Shown here piece after piece: positions 29,506 through 38,056 of a stretch of DNA of 64,000 nt. The translations under genes and the position numbers were made by a program. Source of the DNA: Flavihumibacter petaseus NBRC 106054 (lineage in GTDB: Bacteria > Bacteroidota > Bacteroidia > Chitinophagales > Chitinophagaceae); contig NZ_BBWV01000001.1 of NCBI RefSeq assembly GCF_000974785.1, positions 186,001 to 250,000 on the forward strand. The letters are read 5' to 3'. Position 1 is the first letter of the stretch, and every line of letters begins with the position of its first letter. The notes under the pieces were generated by a model that had not been told where the DNA came from, did not search any database, and saw nothing but the letters and a program-made list of their open reading frames with translations.

Positions 29506-30798
29506 ATGCTATTCAATTCACTCGGCGGCAAGACTGCTCCCGCTGATTTCCGGGAAGCTACCATACAGGGGCAGGCTCCTGATGGCGGACTCTATTTCCC
29601 CGAAAAACTACCGGCGCTAGATGCAGCTTTTCTGAAGGACCTGAAGAAACATTCCCGGGAAGAGATTGCCTTTCGGGTCATACAGCCATTTGTTGGCAAC
29701 ACCATTCCGGAAAATGATCTCCATGAGATCGTATCAGATACCATTGCATTTCCTATCCCCCTTGTAAAAGTCGACGAATCAATAGAGAGCCTCGAGTTGT
29801 TCCATGGCCCCACCCTTGCGTTTAAAGATATCGGTGCGAGATTCATGAGTCGTTGTCTTGGTTATTTTGCCAGGGGCGAAAAAAGAAAGATCACTGTGTT
29901 GGTAGCCACTTCAGGGGATACCGGCGGTGCAGTAGCCAGTGGCTTTCATCATGTGGAAGGCGTTGACGTGGTGATCCTGTATCCTTCAGGAAAAGTAAGT
30001 CCGGTGCAGGAAAAACAATTGACAACACTGGGTGGCAACATCACCGCACTGGAGGTGGAGGGTAATTTTGACGACTGCCAGCGTATGGTCAAACAGGCAT
30101 TCCGGGATGAAGCATTGCGCAAACACCGTTTCCTTACTTCAGCTAACTCCATCAATGTGGCGCGCTGGTTGCCACAGCAGTTTTACTATTTCTTTGCACT
30201 GCAGCAATGGAATGCCGCAACGCCTCCCGTGATAGCGGTACCCAGCGGTAATTTCGGAAACCTTTGCGCAGGCATTATGGCCTGGAAAGCCGGACTGCCG
30301 GTATCGCATTTCATAGCAGCCTGCAATATCAATGATGTGGTGCCCAGGTTCCTTCAGGATGGAAAGTATGTTCCGGAAGCGGCCAGGGCAACCATTTCAA
30401 ATGCCATGGATGTGGGTGATCCCAGCAATTTTGTGCGGATCCTGGAAATCTTTCGTGAAAACCCCGATGGCTTACATCAGATGCTTTCAGCCGTCAGCAT
30501 TACAGACGATGAAACCAGGGCAACTATACGGGAGGTTTACCGGGATCTGAATTACCGGCTTGATCCGCACGGAGCGGTAGGCTATACTGCATTGCACCGT
30601 TGGCTTGGCGATCATGCCGGAGAATCGGGCTTATTCCTGGAAACCGCCCACCCGATCAAATTCCCGGAAGTGGTTGAAGCGGAAACAGGCGAAAAAATAC
30701 CCATTCCGGGCGCTTTGCTGCACCTGCTGGACCGCGAAAAGTCGGCAACGCTGATACCCAACCGATATGAAGTGTTAAGAGATCTCCTGTTTAATTGA
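29506..30798 (+). CDS. thrC: threonine synthase
   Basis: ThrC converts O-phosphohomoserine to threonine with PLP. The 430-residue protein has the PLP lysine Lys107 in GPTLAFKDIGARF, the phosphate-binding ATSGDTGGAVASGF and VPSGNFGNLCAG. It ends the thrABC operon. IlvA, encoded 16 kb upstream, uses its product for isoleucine. No strong terminator follows; only a 6-bp pair (AAGCCG/CGGCTT) is seen in the 51-bp gap before the response regulator. Confidence 0.95.
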   Translation: MLFNSLGGKTAPADFREATIQGQAPDGGLYFPEKLPALDAAFLKDLKKHSREEIAFRVIQPFVGNTIPENDLHEIVSDTIAFPIPLVKVDESIESLELFHGPTLAFKDIGARFMSRCLGYFARGEKRKITVLVATSGDTGGAVASGFHHVEGVDVVILYPSGKVSPVQEKQLTTLGGNITALEVEGNFDDCQRMVKQAFRDEALRKHRFLTSANSINVARWLPQQFYYFFALQQWNAATPPVIAVPSGNFGNLCAGIMAWKAGLPVSHFIAACNINDVVPRFLQDGKYVPEAARATISNAMDVGDPSNFVRILEIFRENPDGLHQMLSAVSITDDETRATIREVYRDLNYRLDPHGAVGYTALHRWLGDHAGESGLFLETAHPIKFPEVVEAETGEKIPIPGALLHLLDREKSATLIPNRYEVLRDLLFN

Positions 30799-30837
30799 TT
30801 TTTAAGCCGCGGTTCTTCCCTGAAAATACAGCCGGCT

Positions 30838-30845
30838 TACCTTTG
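30838..30845 (+). promoter_or_regulatory. -7 promoter element (TACCTTTG) of the two-component pair
   Basis: TACCTTTG fits TAnnTTTG exactly and ends 4 bp before the regulator ATG at 30850. Transcription would start about at the start codon, so the mRNA may be leaderless. The -33 region (TTCTTC at 30813-30818) is a poor match. Confidence 0.5.
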
Positions 30846-30849
30846 CGGG

Positions 30850-31539
30850 ATGGTGAATATTCTCGTAGTGGAAGACGAACCGAGCGTTGCCCTGCTGATC
30901 AGGAAGGGCCTCACTGAAAAAGGTTACATGATCAGCCTGGCCCCTGATGGCCTGACCGGACTCGATATGGCCAGGACCCATCATTTTGACCTGGTGATCC
31001 TGGATATCATGATGCCGGGAATCAGCGGACTGGAACTGTGCGGAAAACTGCGCAGTGAGGGCAACACTACGCCGATACTCATGCTTACAGCACTCGGCAG
31101 TACAGAGAATATTGTAACCGGCCTTGACAAAGGTGCCGATGACTATCTGGCCAAACCATTCAAATTTGCAGAACTGGAGGCGCGGATCCGTGCATTGCTG
31201 CGCCGTTACCAGCCCGAAGATACCGGTGACAAGGCTATCCTTTCTGTAGAAGACCTCGTGATGGATACTGATGCGAAAACGGTGAGCCGATCCGGTAAAC
31301 CAGTACAACTGACTTCCACCGAATTCCGGCTCCTGGAATACTTTATCAGGAATCAGCGGCGGGTACTTAACCGCATGGATATCCTGGAAAATGTATGGGG
31401 TATAGATTTCAACATGACCACCAACGTGGTGGATGTTTACATCAACTACCTCCGGAAAAAAATCGACCAGGACCCTGATTCCAAACTGCTCCATACAGTA
31501 GTAGGAATGGGTTATGTGCTGAAACCTTCCGCATCATGA
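30850..31539 (+). CDS. OmpR-family response regulator
   Basis: This 229-residue two-domain DNA-binding regulator has a receiver domain (residues 1-115) with acidic Asp9, phosphoacceptor Asp52 (VILDIMMPG), Thr in MLTALGS and Lys in DDYLAKPF. A winged-helix domain follows from about residue 130, with RVLNRMDILENVWG and VDVYINYLRKKID. The start codon lies directly behind a consensus -7 element. The stop overlaps the histidine kinase start (ATGA), so the pair is translationally coupled. Target genes are unknown. Confidence 0.93.
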   Translation: MVNILVVEDEPSVALLIRKGLTEKGYMISLAPDGLTGLDMARTHHFDLVILDIMMPGISGLELCGKLRSEGNTTPILMLTALGSTENIVTGLDKGADDYLAKPFKFAELEARIRALLRRYQPEDTGDKAILSVEDLVMDTDAKTVSRSGKPVQLTSTEFRLLEYFIRNQRRVLNRMDILENVWGIDFNMTTNVVDVYINYLRKKIDQDPDSKLLHTVVGMGYVLKPSAS

Positions 31540-32900
31540 GGATACAGGTTAAAACAGCCCTATTGTTCACGGTGATTACTGCCTGCCTGCTGGGGATCAT
31601 GAGCGTAAGTACCTATCTGCTCACTACAAAATTCGTGAACAACGATTTTCTGAAGCGGCTGGAACTCCGGGCAGTGGTGGCATCCAAAGTATTGTTCGAG
31701 CAGGATCACATCAGCAGCAATACCTATGAAGAATTGCGCAAACGCCACCTTGAATATCTCCCCCAGGAAAATGAATACGTCATCCGTACGGACACTATTG
31801 ACAGGAAAAACCAGTGGCTTCCCGGTTCCTACCTCCAGGCAATCCTGTCAGCAGGCGGAAAAACAGTATACCATCACCAGGGCGATGTCGACTATGCCGG
31901 CATACTGTACCACGACGACAACCAGGACTATCTTGTTATCAAGAGCGCGGTGAATGAGTACGGCATCAGCACCAAAAAAAAGATGCGTGATGTCAAACTG
32001 GTGAGTTTTATTTCCGGGGTTTTGCTGGTGTATATCGTAAGCCTGTTTTTTGCAAGAAAGGCCTTTCAACCGGTCAGGGAGATTATCCGGAAATCAAAAG
32101 AGATCAGTGCCTACAACCTCGATATGCGCCTGGAAGAAAGCAAGGGCGCGGATGAAATTGCCGAGTTGACAAAGACTTACAATACCATGCTGGACCGCCT
32201 TGAGACAGCATTTGAAACGCAGAATAATTTTATCAGCAATGCTTCTCATGAACTGAGAACACCATTGACCAGTATCATTGGGGAAGCCGATTGGGCATTG
32301 CAGCAGGAACGCGCACCTGCAGCCTACCAGCAGACCATCCTTGAAATTCAGCAGCATGCAGACCGGCTGAATACAATGGTATCGGCATTGCTGACAATGG
32401 CGCAAAGCGGGTTCAACGGCAAAAGACAGGAATGGGAAAACATTGACCTGCTGGAACTGCTGCAAGAGGCACTCGAATCAGTACGCCGGTTAAATGGCCA
32501 GAATGAATTCAGTGTGGAAAATATCAGCCGGGATGATCAGGCGGAACTGCTGCAGGTATGGGGCTCCCGGAACCTCCTGCTGCTGGCATTGGGCAATATA
32601 ATTTCCAATGCTGTCAAATATTCCCGTCACCGGAAAGTCACTATCAGGATCGGCCGTAAAGGCAATATGGCAGCCATCACCGTCTGCGACCAGGGAATCG
32701 GTATCCCTGACAAGGAAATTGCACATGTTTTCGAGCCATTCTTCAGGGCGAGTAACAGCCAGGAATTTGAAGGGTTCGGTATCGGATTGCCGCTCACCAA
32801 AAACATTGCCCGTATTCATGAGGGGTCGATACTGGTACATTCCAGGCTTGGACAGGGCACTGAGGTCACGCTGCACCTTCCCCTGATTACCAGCGCCTGA
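31536..32900 (+). CDS. sensor histidine kinase
   Basis: The 454-residue membrane kinase has a first membrane helix (about 8-30), an extracytoplasmic sensor region of about 130 residues, a second helix (about 158-175), a HAMP linker and the dimerisation/phosphoacceptor box SHELRTPLTS with His238. The ATPase domain has NIISNAVKYS (N box), CDQGIGIP (G1) and FEGFGIGLPL (G2). It partners the overlapping OmpR-type regulator upstream. The sensed signal is not apparent. Confidence 0.93.
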   Translation: MRIQVKTALLFTVITACLLGIMSVSTYLLTTKFVNNDFLKRLELRAVVASKVLFEQDHISSNTYEELRKRHLEYLPQENEYVIRTDTIDRKNQWLPGSYLQAILSAGGKTVYHHQGDVDYAGILYHDDNQDYLVIKSAVNEYGISTKKKMRDVKLVSFISGVLLVYIVSLFFARKAFQPVREIIRKSKEISAYNLDMRLEESKGADEIAELTKTYNTMLDRLETAFETQNNFISNASHELRTPLTSIIGEADWALQQERAPAAYQQTILEIQQHADRLNTMVSALLTMAQSGFNGKRQEWENIDLLELLQEALESVRRLNGQNEFSVENISRDDQAELLQVWGSRNLLLLALGNIISNAVKYSRHRKVTIRIGRKGNMAAITVCDQGIGIPDKEIAHVFEPFFRASNSQEFEGFGIGLPLTKNIARIHEGSILVHSRLGQGTEVTLHLPLITSA

Positions 32901-32996
32901 AGCTTCTAATCCCGCTCTAATGTACTTCTTAAGGTATTCTAATGCCTTTCTTAGCAGCACCTAATCCGTGAGGGTGAGTTTTGTGGAAAAGAAAAT

Positions 32997-33485
32997 ATGA
33001 AAACAATCCTCATCCCCACTGATTTTTCTGCCAGCTCTTTCGCCGCTGCAGATTACCTGCTCGAAAATCTCGGAAACGAAAAAGTTAATCTCTATTTCTT
33101 CCACGCATTTTCGCTTCCGGAATCTGAACAGGACGTTGTAGATAAAACGGAAAGGCCCCATCTCGCTGTATTGTCTGAGTCTTTCCGCCGGGAGTGCTGC
33201 CGCCTTAAAAACAATCATCCGAACCTTGTGCAGGCGGGTTACCGGTTCCTTTACGGCAACAGCAAAAAGCAACTCCGGAATTTTATCGAATACAACAATA
33301 TCAGTCATTACTTCCTGGCTGATGGACAAAATCTTTCCGCCCTGCATCCCCGCAGTCTTGACCTCAGCGGACTCATCCGTAAAGAACTGGAGCAGGTAGA
33401 AGTGCTCCGCGAGATATACAGCATCCGCCTGCGTACCGGCCGGGTAAGGCAAGAAGAGCCGGCACTCGAAACTGCTTCTTCCTAA
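32997..33485 (+). CDS. short UspA-like protein
   Basis: The 162-residue protein begins MKTILIPTDFSASSFAAADYL, the typical first strand and helix of the universal stress protein fold. The C-terminal ATP-binding G-2x-G-9x-G-S/T motif of UspA is not visible; instead the chain ends in a charged helix and tail (EEPALETASS). It may be a non-ATP-binding or divergent Usp-domain protein. It lies 11 bp before the bestrophin-like gene and is probably co-transcribed with it. Confidence 0.65.
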   Translation: MKTILIPTDFSASSFAAADYLLENLGNEKVNLYFFHAFSLPESEQDVVDKTERPHLAVLSESFRRECCRLKNNHPNLVQAGYRFLYGNSKKQLRNFIEYNNISHYFLADGQNLSALHPRSLDLSGLIRKELEQVEVLREIYSIRLRTGRVRQEEPALETASS

Positions 33486-33496
33486 AAATCTGCAAC

Positions 33497-34414
33497 ATGT
33501 TATTGAAGAAAAATATTCCCTTCAGCTATATCTTTGGCAAGATCAAACACGAACTTGTCTGGATCACGCTGTATGCGGTGCTGATAGTTGTTCTTTACGA
33601 AAATTATCACATCACCAGGATTTCGATCCCGATCGCGATCCCCACCATTCTTGGAACTGTTATTTCCCTGCTGCTTGGATTCAGAAGCAACCAGGCATAT
33701 GACAGGTGGTGGGAGGCACGCCACATCTGGGGCGCGATCGTGAATGACTCACGTACACTGGGCCGGCAGGTGATCAGTTTTACCAGCAACCTGTATGAAG
33801 ATGAAGCCATCCTGAATTTCAGGAAGCGTATTATAAACCGCCAGATCGCCTGGAACTATTGCCTGGGTGAGTACCTCCGGCGCAAGCCATGCCGTCAGTC
33901 GCTGGAAAAAAGACTCAGTACGAGGGACATGGAGTACCTGATCCGCATGGACAATACCCCGGCTGCCATTCTCGACCTGCAGGCCAAAGACCTGAAGATC
34001 GCGCTGGACAAGGGATGGATCAATACTTATCAGCAAATTGAAATAGACCGGACCCTAAGCCGCCTGTGTGATGCCATGGGAAAATGTGAAAGGATAAAGA
34101 ATACGGTGTTCCCAGTAACATACAGCCTTTATATTCACTTCGCGTTGTTGTTCTTTATTGCGCTGTTGCCTTTCGGAGTCATCGAATATTTCGGCTTCTT
34201 TGAGGTCCCGCTGGTTGTGGCCATTGCAGCCAGTTTTCTGCTTATTGAAAAAATGGCCATACACCTGCAGGATCCATTCGAAAGTAAACCGACCGATACG
34301 CCCATGACGGCGATAGCCAACAGCATTGAAAAGAACCTCAAGCAAATGCTTTCGGAAGAAGTACAGGAACGGGAACGGCAAAGGGCAACCGAAAAAGACT
34401 ATTACCTTCTTTAA
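33497..34414 (+). CDS. bestrophin-like anion channel
   Basis: This 305-residue membrane protein has the bestrophin/UPF0187 pattern. The N-terminal segment LVWITLYAVLIVVLYENYHI is followed by IPTILGTVISLLLGFRSNQAYDRWWEAR. This Asn-x-x-Tyr-x-Arg-Trp-Trp-Glu stretch is characteristic. A late hydrophobic pair (HFALLFFIALLPFGV, VPLVVAIAASFLLIEKM) is followed by the conserved DPFE with nearby aspartates. Bacterial homologues are pentameric ion channels. Its stop overlaps that of the convergent peptidase gene. Confidence 0.85.
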   Translation: MLLKKNIPFSYIFGKIKHELVWITLYAVLIVVLYENYHITRISIPIAIPTILGTVISLLLGFRSNQAYDRWWEARHIWGAIVNDSRTLGRQVISFTSNLYEDEAILNFRKRIINRQIAWNYCLGEYLRRKPCRQSLEKRLSTRDMEYLIRMDNTPAAILDLQAKDLKIALDKGWINTYQQIEIDRTLSRLCDAMGKCERIKNTVFPVTYSLYIHFALLFFIALLPFGVIEYFGFFEVPLVVAIAASFLLIEKMAIHLQDPFESKPTDTPMTAIANSIEKNLKQMLSEEVQERERQRATEKDYYLL

Positions 34415-36387
34415 CGGAGATACTTGTCAAACCACTGTATATGGCGCTGGTAGCGGTCTTTCAGATAGCTCGGAACCGTGATGCCATGGTATTGTTTGGG
34501 ATAGATGACCAATTCCGTGGGCACGCCCAGTGATTTCAACGCCTGGTACATTTGCTCTGCACCTGCAACGGGTACGTTAAAATCACTTTCACTTGCCATG
34601 AACAACGTAGGCGTTTTGATCCTGTCGGCTTTGAAAAATGGATAAGATACGGCGATCCATTTTTCAGGTTTCTGCCAGGGAGCGCCAAGTTCCTTTTCGT
34701 ATTGCGTAACATACTGATCGCTTCCATACAGGCTTAACTGCAGCGAACTTCCTGCACCACTTACCGCTGCCTTAAACCGGCTGTCTGTGGCAATAGTATA
34801 ATTGGTGGAGATACCCCCATAACTCCAACCGGCAATACCCATGCGGTTCTCATCCGCCACACCCGTCTGAATGAGGTGATCAGCAGCACCGATGATATCC
34901 ATTACCTCCCTGTTTCCCCAGTCTGCGTAAATAGACCTGATATAATCAACGCCTCTGCCACTGCTGCCGCGGTAGTTCACCCCTGCCACGGCATAACCTG
35001 CAGCTGCATACATCAAGCGGGTGAAATCAAAATCGAATTCATCCTGTCCGACGGGTCCGCCATGGATGAACAGGATCAGGGGCAGACGCTTTCCTTCAAC
35101 GGCATCAGCAGGTGTATACAGGATTCCCGACACTAATGTGCCATCTTTGCTTGTTGAGCGGAATCCCCGGACCTTTGGCAATACCAGGGGTGCCAGGAAA
35201 GAATCCTGCACATGCGTGATCTGTTGCAGTTTTCCGTTTTCAAGCACTGCAAGTTCTGCGGGGCGGTCGGGTGTACTCATCACGGTAATCCAGGCATTAC
35301 GCAATGGGTGATCTTCCAAAGCATAGAAACTTCGCTCTCCTTCGCTGAGTATAGTCACTTTCTTGCCCGCCGTTTCAACTGAGATCACTTTTACCTGCCG
35401 GTCGTCTTCCATGAGCATCACGAGGTTTTTGCCATTCACTGACCAGTGCAGATCGCGAACAGGCCGGTCTGCCTTGTCTGTCATCAGTTGTTTTTCTCCC
35501 CCGGCGGAGGGAACAACCGCAGCCATTTTCTGACCATACATGGTGAACGGTTCATCACTGGAACTCTGCAGATAGGCGATCGATTTACCATCAGGGCTCC
35601 ACAAGGGATCACTATCCTCACCTTTCCAGGTGGTCAGTTGTTTCGCAGGAGCACCAGGACGGTTCTCCATCACGAAAATATCTGTGTTCTCATTTCTGTC
35701 CGGCAGGTCAGAGCGATTGCTTTCAAAGGCAATCTGGTTACCATCGGGACTAAACGTGGCATTGCGTTCGTTATAAATGCCACGGGTGAGGGTGTCCAGT
35801 TTTTTATTGTCGAGTCCAAACAGGTACAGATGGGTTTGTGCGCTGTCGAGATAACCTTCCGTATCCTGCTTGAAATGATAGCGGTTGATGACATAGGGTT
35901 TGCGGATTTTGGTACTGGCTGAATCACTGAAATCCGGGTCTTTGATTGACAGCAGTAGTGATTTGCTGTTAGGTGACCAGTCAAGGTCTTCAATGGAACC
36001 TTTGATGTCGGTCAGCTTTTTTCCTTCTCCTCCCCTGCGGTCAAGCAGGTAAACCTGCCCGGATTTGTCTTCCCCTCTTGTCGCTACAAATGATATGAAG
36101 CGGCCGTCAGGGCTCCACCTGGCCTGGGAAGCCCCGCTTCCGTCAAAAGTCAGCTGTACCTGTTCCTTTCCATCCCAGGATATCATCCACAGATCGGACT
36201 TGTTCTTGTCTTTTGCACTGTCAACAGATTGCAGTGTAAACAGCACCCACTTGCCGTCGGGAGAAACTTTCGGGCCTGACGGTTCCTGGAGGCGATATAC
36301 GTCAGAAGGTCGCAATGCTCTTTTCGTTTGTGCATCAAGGGTAAAAACCGACAACATACCCGCAAAAAGACAAGTTAGGAGTTTCAT
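34411..36387 (-). CDS. secreted S9 family (prolyl oligopeptidase-like) peptidase
   Basis: A signal peptide (MKLLTCLFAGMLSVFTLDAQ) precedes an N-terminal beta-propeller of WD40/TolB-like blades (WSPDGRFISFVA, FSPDGNQIAFES, WSPDGKSIAYLQ). An alpha/beta hydrolase domain follows with the nucleophile Ser522 in GWSYGG, Asp in SESDFNVPV and His in QYHGI. ATG 36387 is preferred to an upstream TTG because it starts the signal peptide directly, giving 658 residues. It would cleave short peptides in the periplasm. It is divergent from the D-aminoacylase gene, only 38 bp away. Confidence 0.9.
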   Translation of the reverse strand: MKLLTCLFAGMLSVFTLDAQTKRALRPSDVYRLQEPSGPKVSPDGKWVLFTLQSVDSAKDKNKSDLWMISWDGKEQVQLTFDGSGASQARWSPDGRFISFVATRGEDKSGQVYLLDRRGGEGKKLTDIKGSIEDLDWSPNSKSLLLSIKDPDFSDSASTKIRKPYVINRYHFKQDTEGYLDSAQTHLYLFGLDNKKLDTLTRGIYNERNATFSPDGNQIAFESNRSDLPDRNENTDIFVMENRPGAPAKQLTTWKGEDSDPLWSPDGKSIAYLQSSSDEPFTMYGQKMAAVVPSAGGEKQLMTDKADRPVRDLHWSVNGKNLVMLMEDDRQVKVISVETAGKKVTILSEGERSFYALEDHPLRNAWITVMSTPDRPAELAVLENGKLQQITHVQDSFLAPLVLPKVRGFRSTSKDGTLVSGILYTPADAVEGKRLPLILFIHGGPVGQDEFDFDFTRLMYAAAGYAVAGVNYRGSSGRGVDYIRSIYADWGNREVMDIIGAADHLIQTGVADENRMGIAGWSYGGISTNYTIATDSRFKAAVSGAGSSLQLSLYGSDQYVTQYEKELGAPWQKPEKWIAVSYPFFKADRIKTPTLFMASESDFNVPVAGAEQMYQALKSLGVPTELVIYPKQYHGITVPSYLKDRYQRHIQWFDKYLR

Positions 36388-36425
36388 ATCCTCCAAAATA
36401 CCTAAGTTTAAGCAAACTGCCTTTC

Positions 36426-37919
36426 ATGCATAGACAATTCTTGTTGTTTCTCTTCCTGGCGAGCGGCCAGCTGCTGTTTGGCCAGTATGATATCCTGATC
36501 ATTAACGGAAAGATATACGATGGTACAGGCAACTCCTGGTACTATGGCGATATTGCTGTATCTGGTGGCAGGATACAACGGATCGGCAAACTCACCAATG
36601 CCAGCGCAAAAGACACTATAAACGCCAAAGGCCTGGCTGTAGCGCCGGGATTCATTGATGTACATGGCCATATTGAAACCGGCATTTTCAGTCAGCCGAC
36701 AGCTGACAATTATATTTATGATGGCGTCACTACCGTAATCACCGGTAACTGCGGTGGTTCAGAATCTGACATTGGTGATTTTTTCCGCAGGGTGGACTCG
36801 CTGAAACCTTCCATCAATGTCGCATCCCTTGTCGGCCACAATACAGTACGCAATGCCGTAATGCAAAGAGAAAACAGGGCGCCCCGTCCGGAAGAATTAC
36901 AGGCGATGGAAAAATTGGTGGACCAGGCGATGAAAGCGGGTGCAGTTGGCCTCAGTACTGGTCTGATTTATATTCCTGGTGCATACGCCAAAACTGAGGA
37001 AGTGGTGGCGTTGGCAAGAGTTGCAGGTTATGATAACGGTGTATACGCGTCTCATATCCGCAATGAGGAAAGCCAGGCTGCAGAAGCCGTAACAGAAGCG
37101 ATCAATATTGGCATTGAAGCGGGAATTCCCGTTCAGATTTCTCACTTTAAGGTTAGCGGAAAAGCGAATTGGGGAAATTCCAGACAGACACTCGACCTGG
37201 TGAAAGCAGCCCGCAGTAATGGTTACGATGTCACCATCGACCAGTATCCCTATACCGCGAGCTCCACCAATCTCGGCGTCAGGCTTCCGGATTGGGCCTT
37301 TGCAGGTGGTAACGACTCGTTTATGGCCAGACTGAAAGATCCCGGGACGAGAGCCCGTATCAAAAAGGAAATGTTGCAACAGCTTGCTGACTACAAGTAT
37401 AAGAACTATTCTTACGCTGTAGTGGCGAATTATTCAGCTGATACCGGTTATAACGGGAAAAGCATTACCGAAATCAATGCGCTGAAAGGAAGGAAAAAGA
37501 ACAGGAATGAGGAAGCAGAAACCATCCTCGACATGATGGCCGGTGGCGGCGCACAAATGATTTATCACGGGATGGATGAAGGTGATGTAAAATATATCAT
37601 GGGTTATCCCTTTTGCATGGTGGGTGCCGATGCAGGCGTTCCTGTACCGGGAAAGGGCATGCCGCACCCCCGTGCTTATGGCAGCAATGCGAGGGTTCTT
37701 GGCAAATATGTGCGGGAAGAAAAAGTAATGAGCCTGGAAGAAGCGATCCGCCGCATGACTTCCCTCGCAGCCCGCAAATTCCATCTCAGGAACCGCGGGC
37801 TTTTACAGGAAGGTTTCGCGGCCGACATCGTGATATTTGACCCCGTTACGGTTAGCGACCATTCGGTTTACGTTCAACCCCACCAGTTCTCTTCAGGTTT
37901 CACGTGGGGATCCTGGTGA
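36426..37919 (+). CDS. secreted N-acyl-D-amino-acid deacylase family amidohydrolase, frameshifted near the 3' end
   Basis: The 497-residue product has a signal peptide (LFLFLASGQLLFGQ) and an amidohydrolase fold with metal motif DVHGHIE, GNCGGSES, SLVGHNTVRNAVM, ASHIRNEE and QISHFKVSGK. The gene stops just after QPHQFSSGFTW. The next reading frame continues LVNGQPVLANGKHTGG...GIALKRDL to TAA 37993, which is the normal C-terminus of this family. One missing G in the run at 37906-37909 would restore a protein of about 522 residues. Either a recent mutation or a sequencing error explains this. It probably hydrolyses N-acyl-D-amino acids or related amides in the periplasm. Confidence 0.85.
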   Translation: MHRQFLLFLFLASGQLLFGQYDILIINGKIYDGTGNSWYYGDIAVSGGRIQRIGKLTNASAKDTINAKGLAVAPGFIDVHGHIETGIFSQPTADNYIYDGVTTVITGNCGGSESDIGDFFRRVDSLKPSINVASLVGHNTVRNAVMQRENRAPRPEELQAMEKLVDQAMKAGAVGLSTGLIYIPGAYAKTEEVVALARVAGYDNGVYASHIRNEESQAAEAVTEAINIGIEAGIPVQISHFKVSGKANWGNSRQTLDLVKAARSNGYDVTIDQYPYTASSTNLGVRLPDWAFAGGNDSFMARLKDPGTRARIKKEMLQQLADYKYKNYSYAVVANYSADTGYNGKSITEINALKGRKKNRNEEAETILDMMAGGGAQMIYHGMDEGDVKYIMGYPFCMVGADAGVPVPGKGMPHPRAYGSNARVLGKYVREEKVMSLEEAIRRMTSLAARKFHLRNRGLLQEGFAADIVIFDPVTVSDHSVYVQPHQFSSGFTWGSW

Positions 37920-37993
37920 ATGGGCAACCAGTACTGGCCAACGGAAAACACACTGGTGGCAGAAACGGGATTGCCCTGAAAAGAGATCTTTAA
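37906..37993 (+). other. displaced C-terminal coding tail of the D-aminoacylase gene
   Basis: From the G-run at 37906-37909 the shifted frame reads GILVNGQPVLANGKHTGG then RNGIALKRDL and stops at TAA 37991-37993. VNG...L..GKHTG..xG is the usual end of D-aminoacylases. The tail is therefore part of the upstream gene, not intergenic sequence. Confidence 0.75.
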
Positions 37994-38056
37994 AAAGAGA
38001 CGAAACTTTCGATCATATAAGCAACGTTTACGATGTAATCTGGTGTCTCTCAAAAG

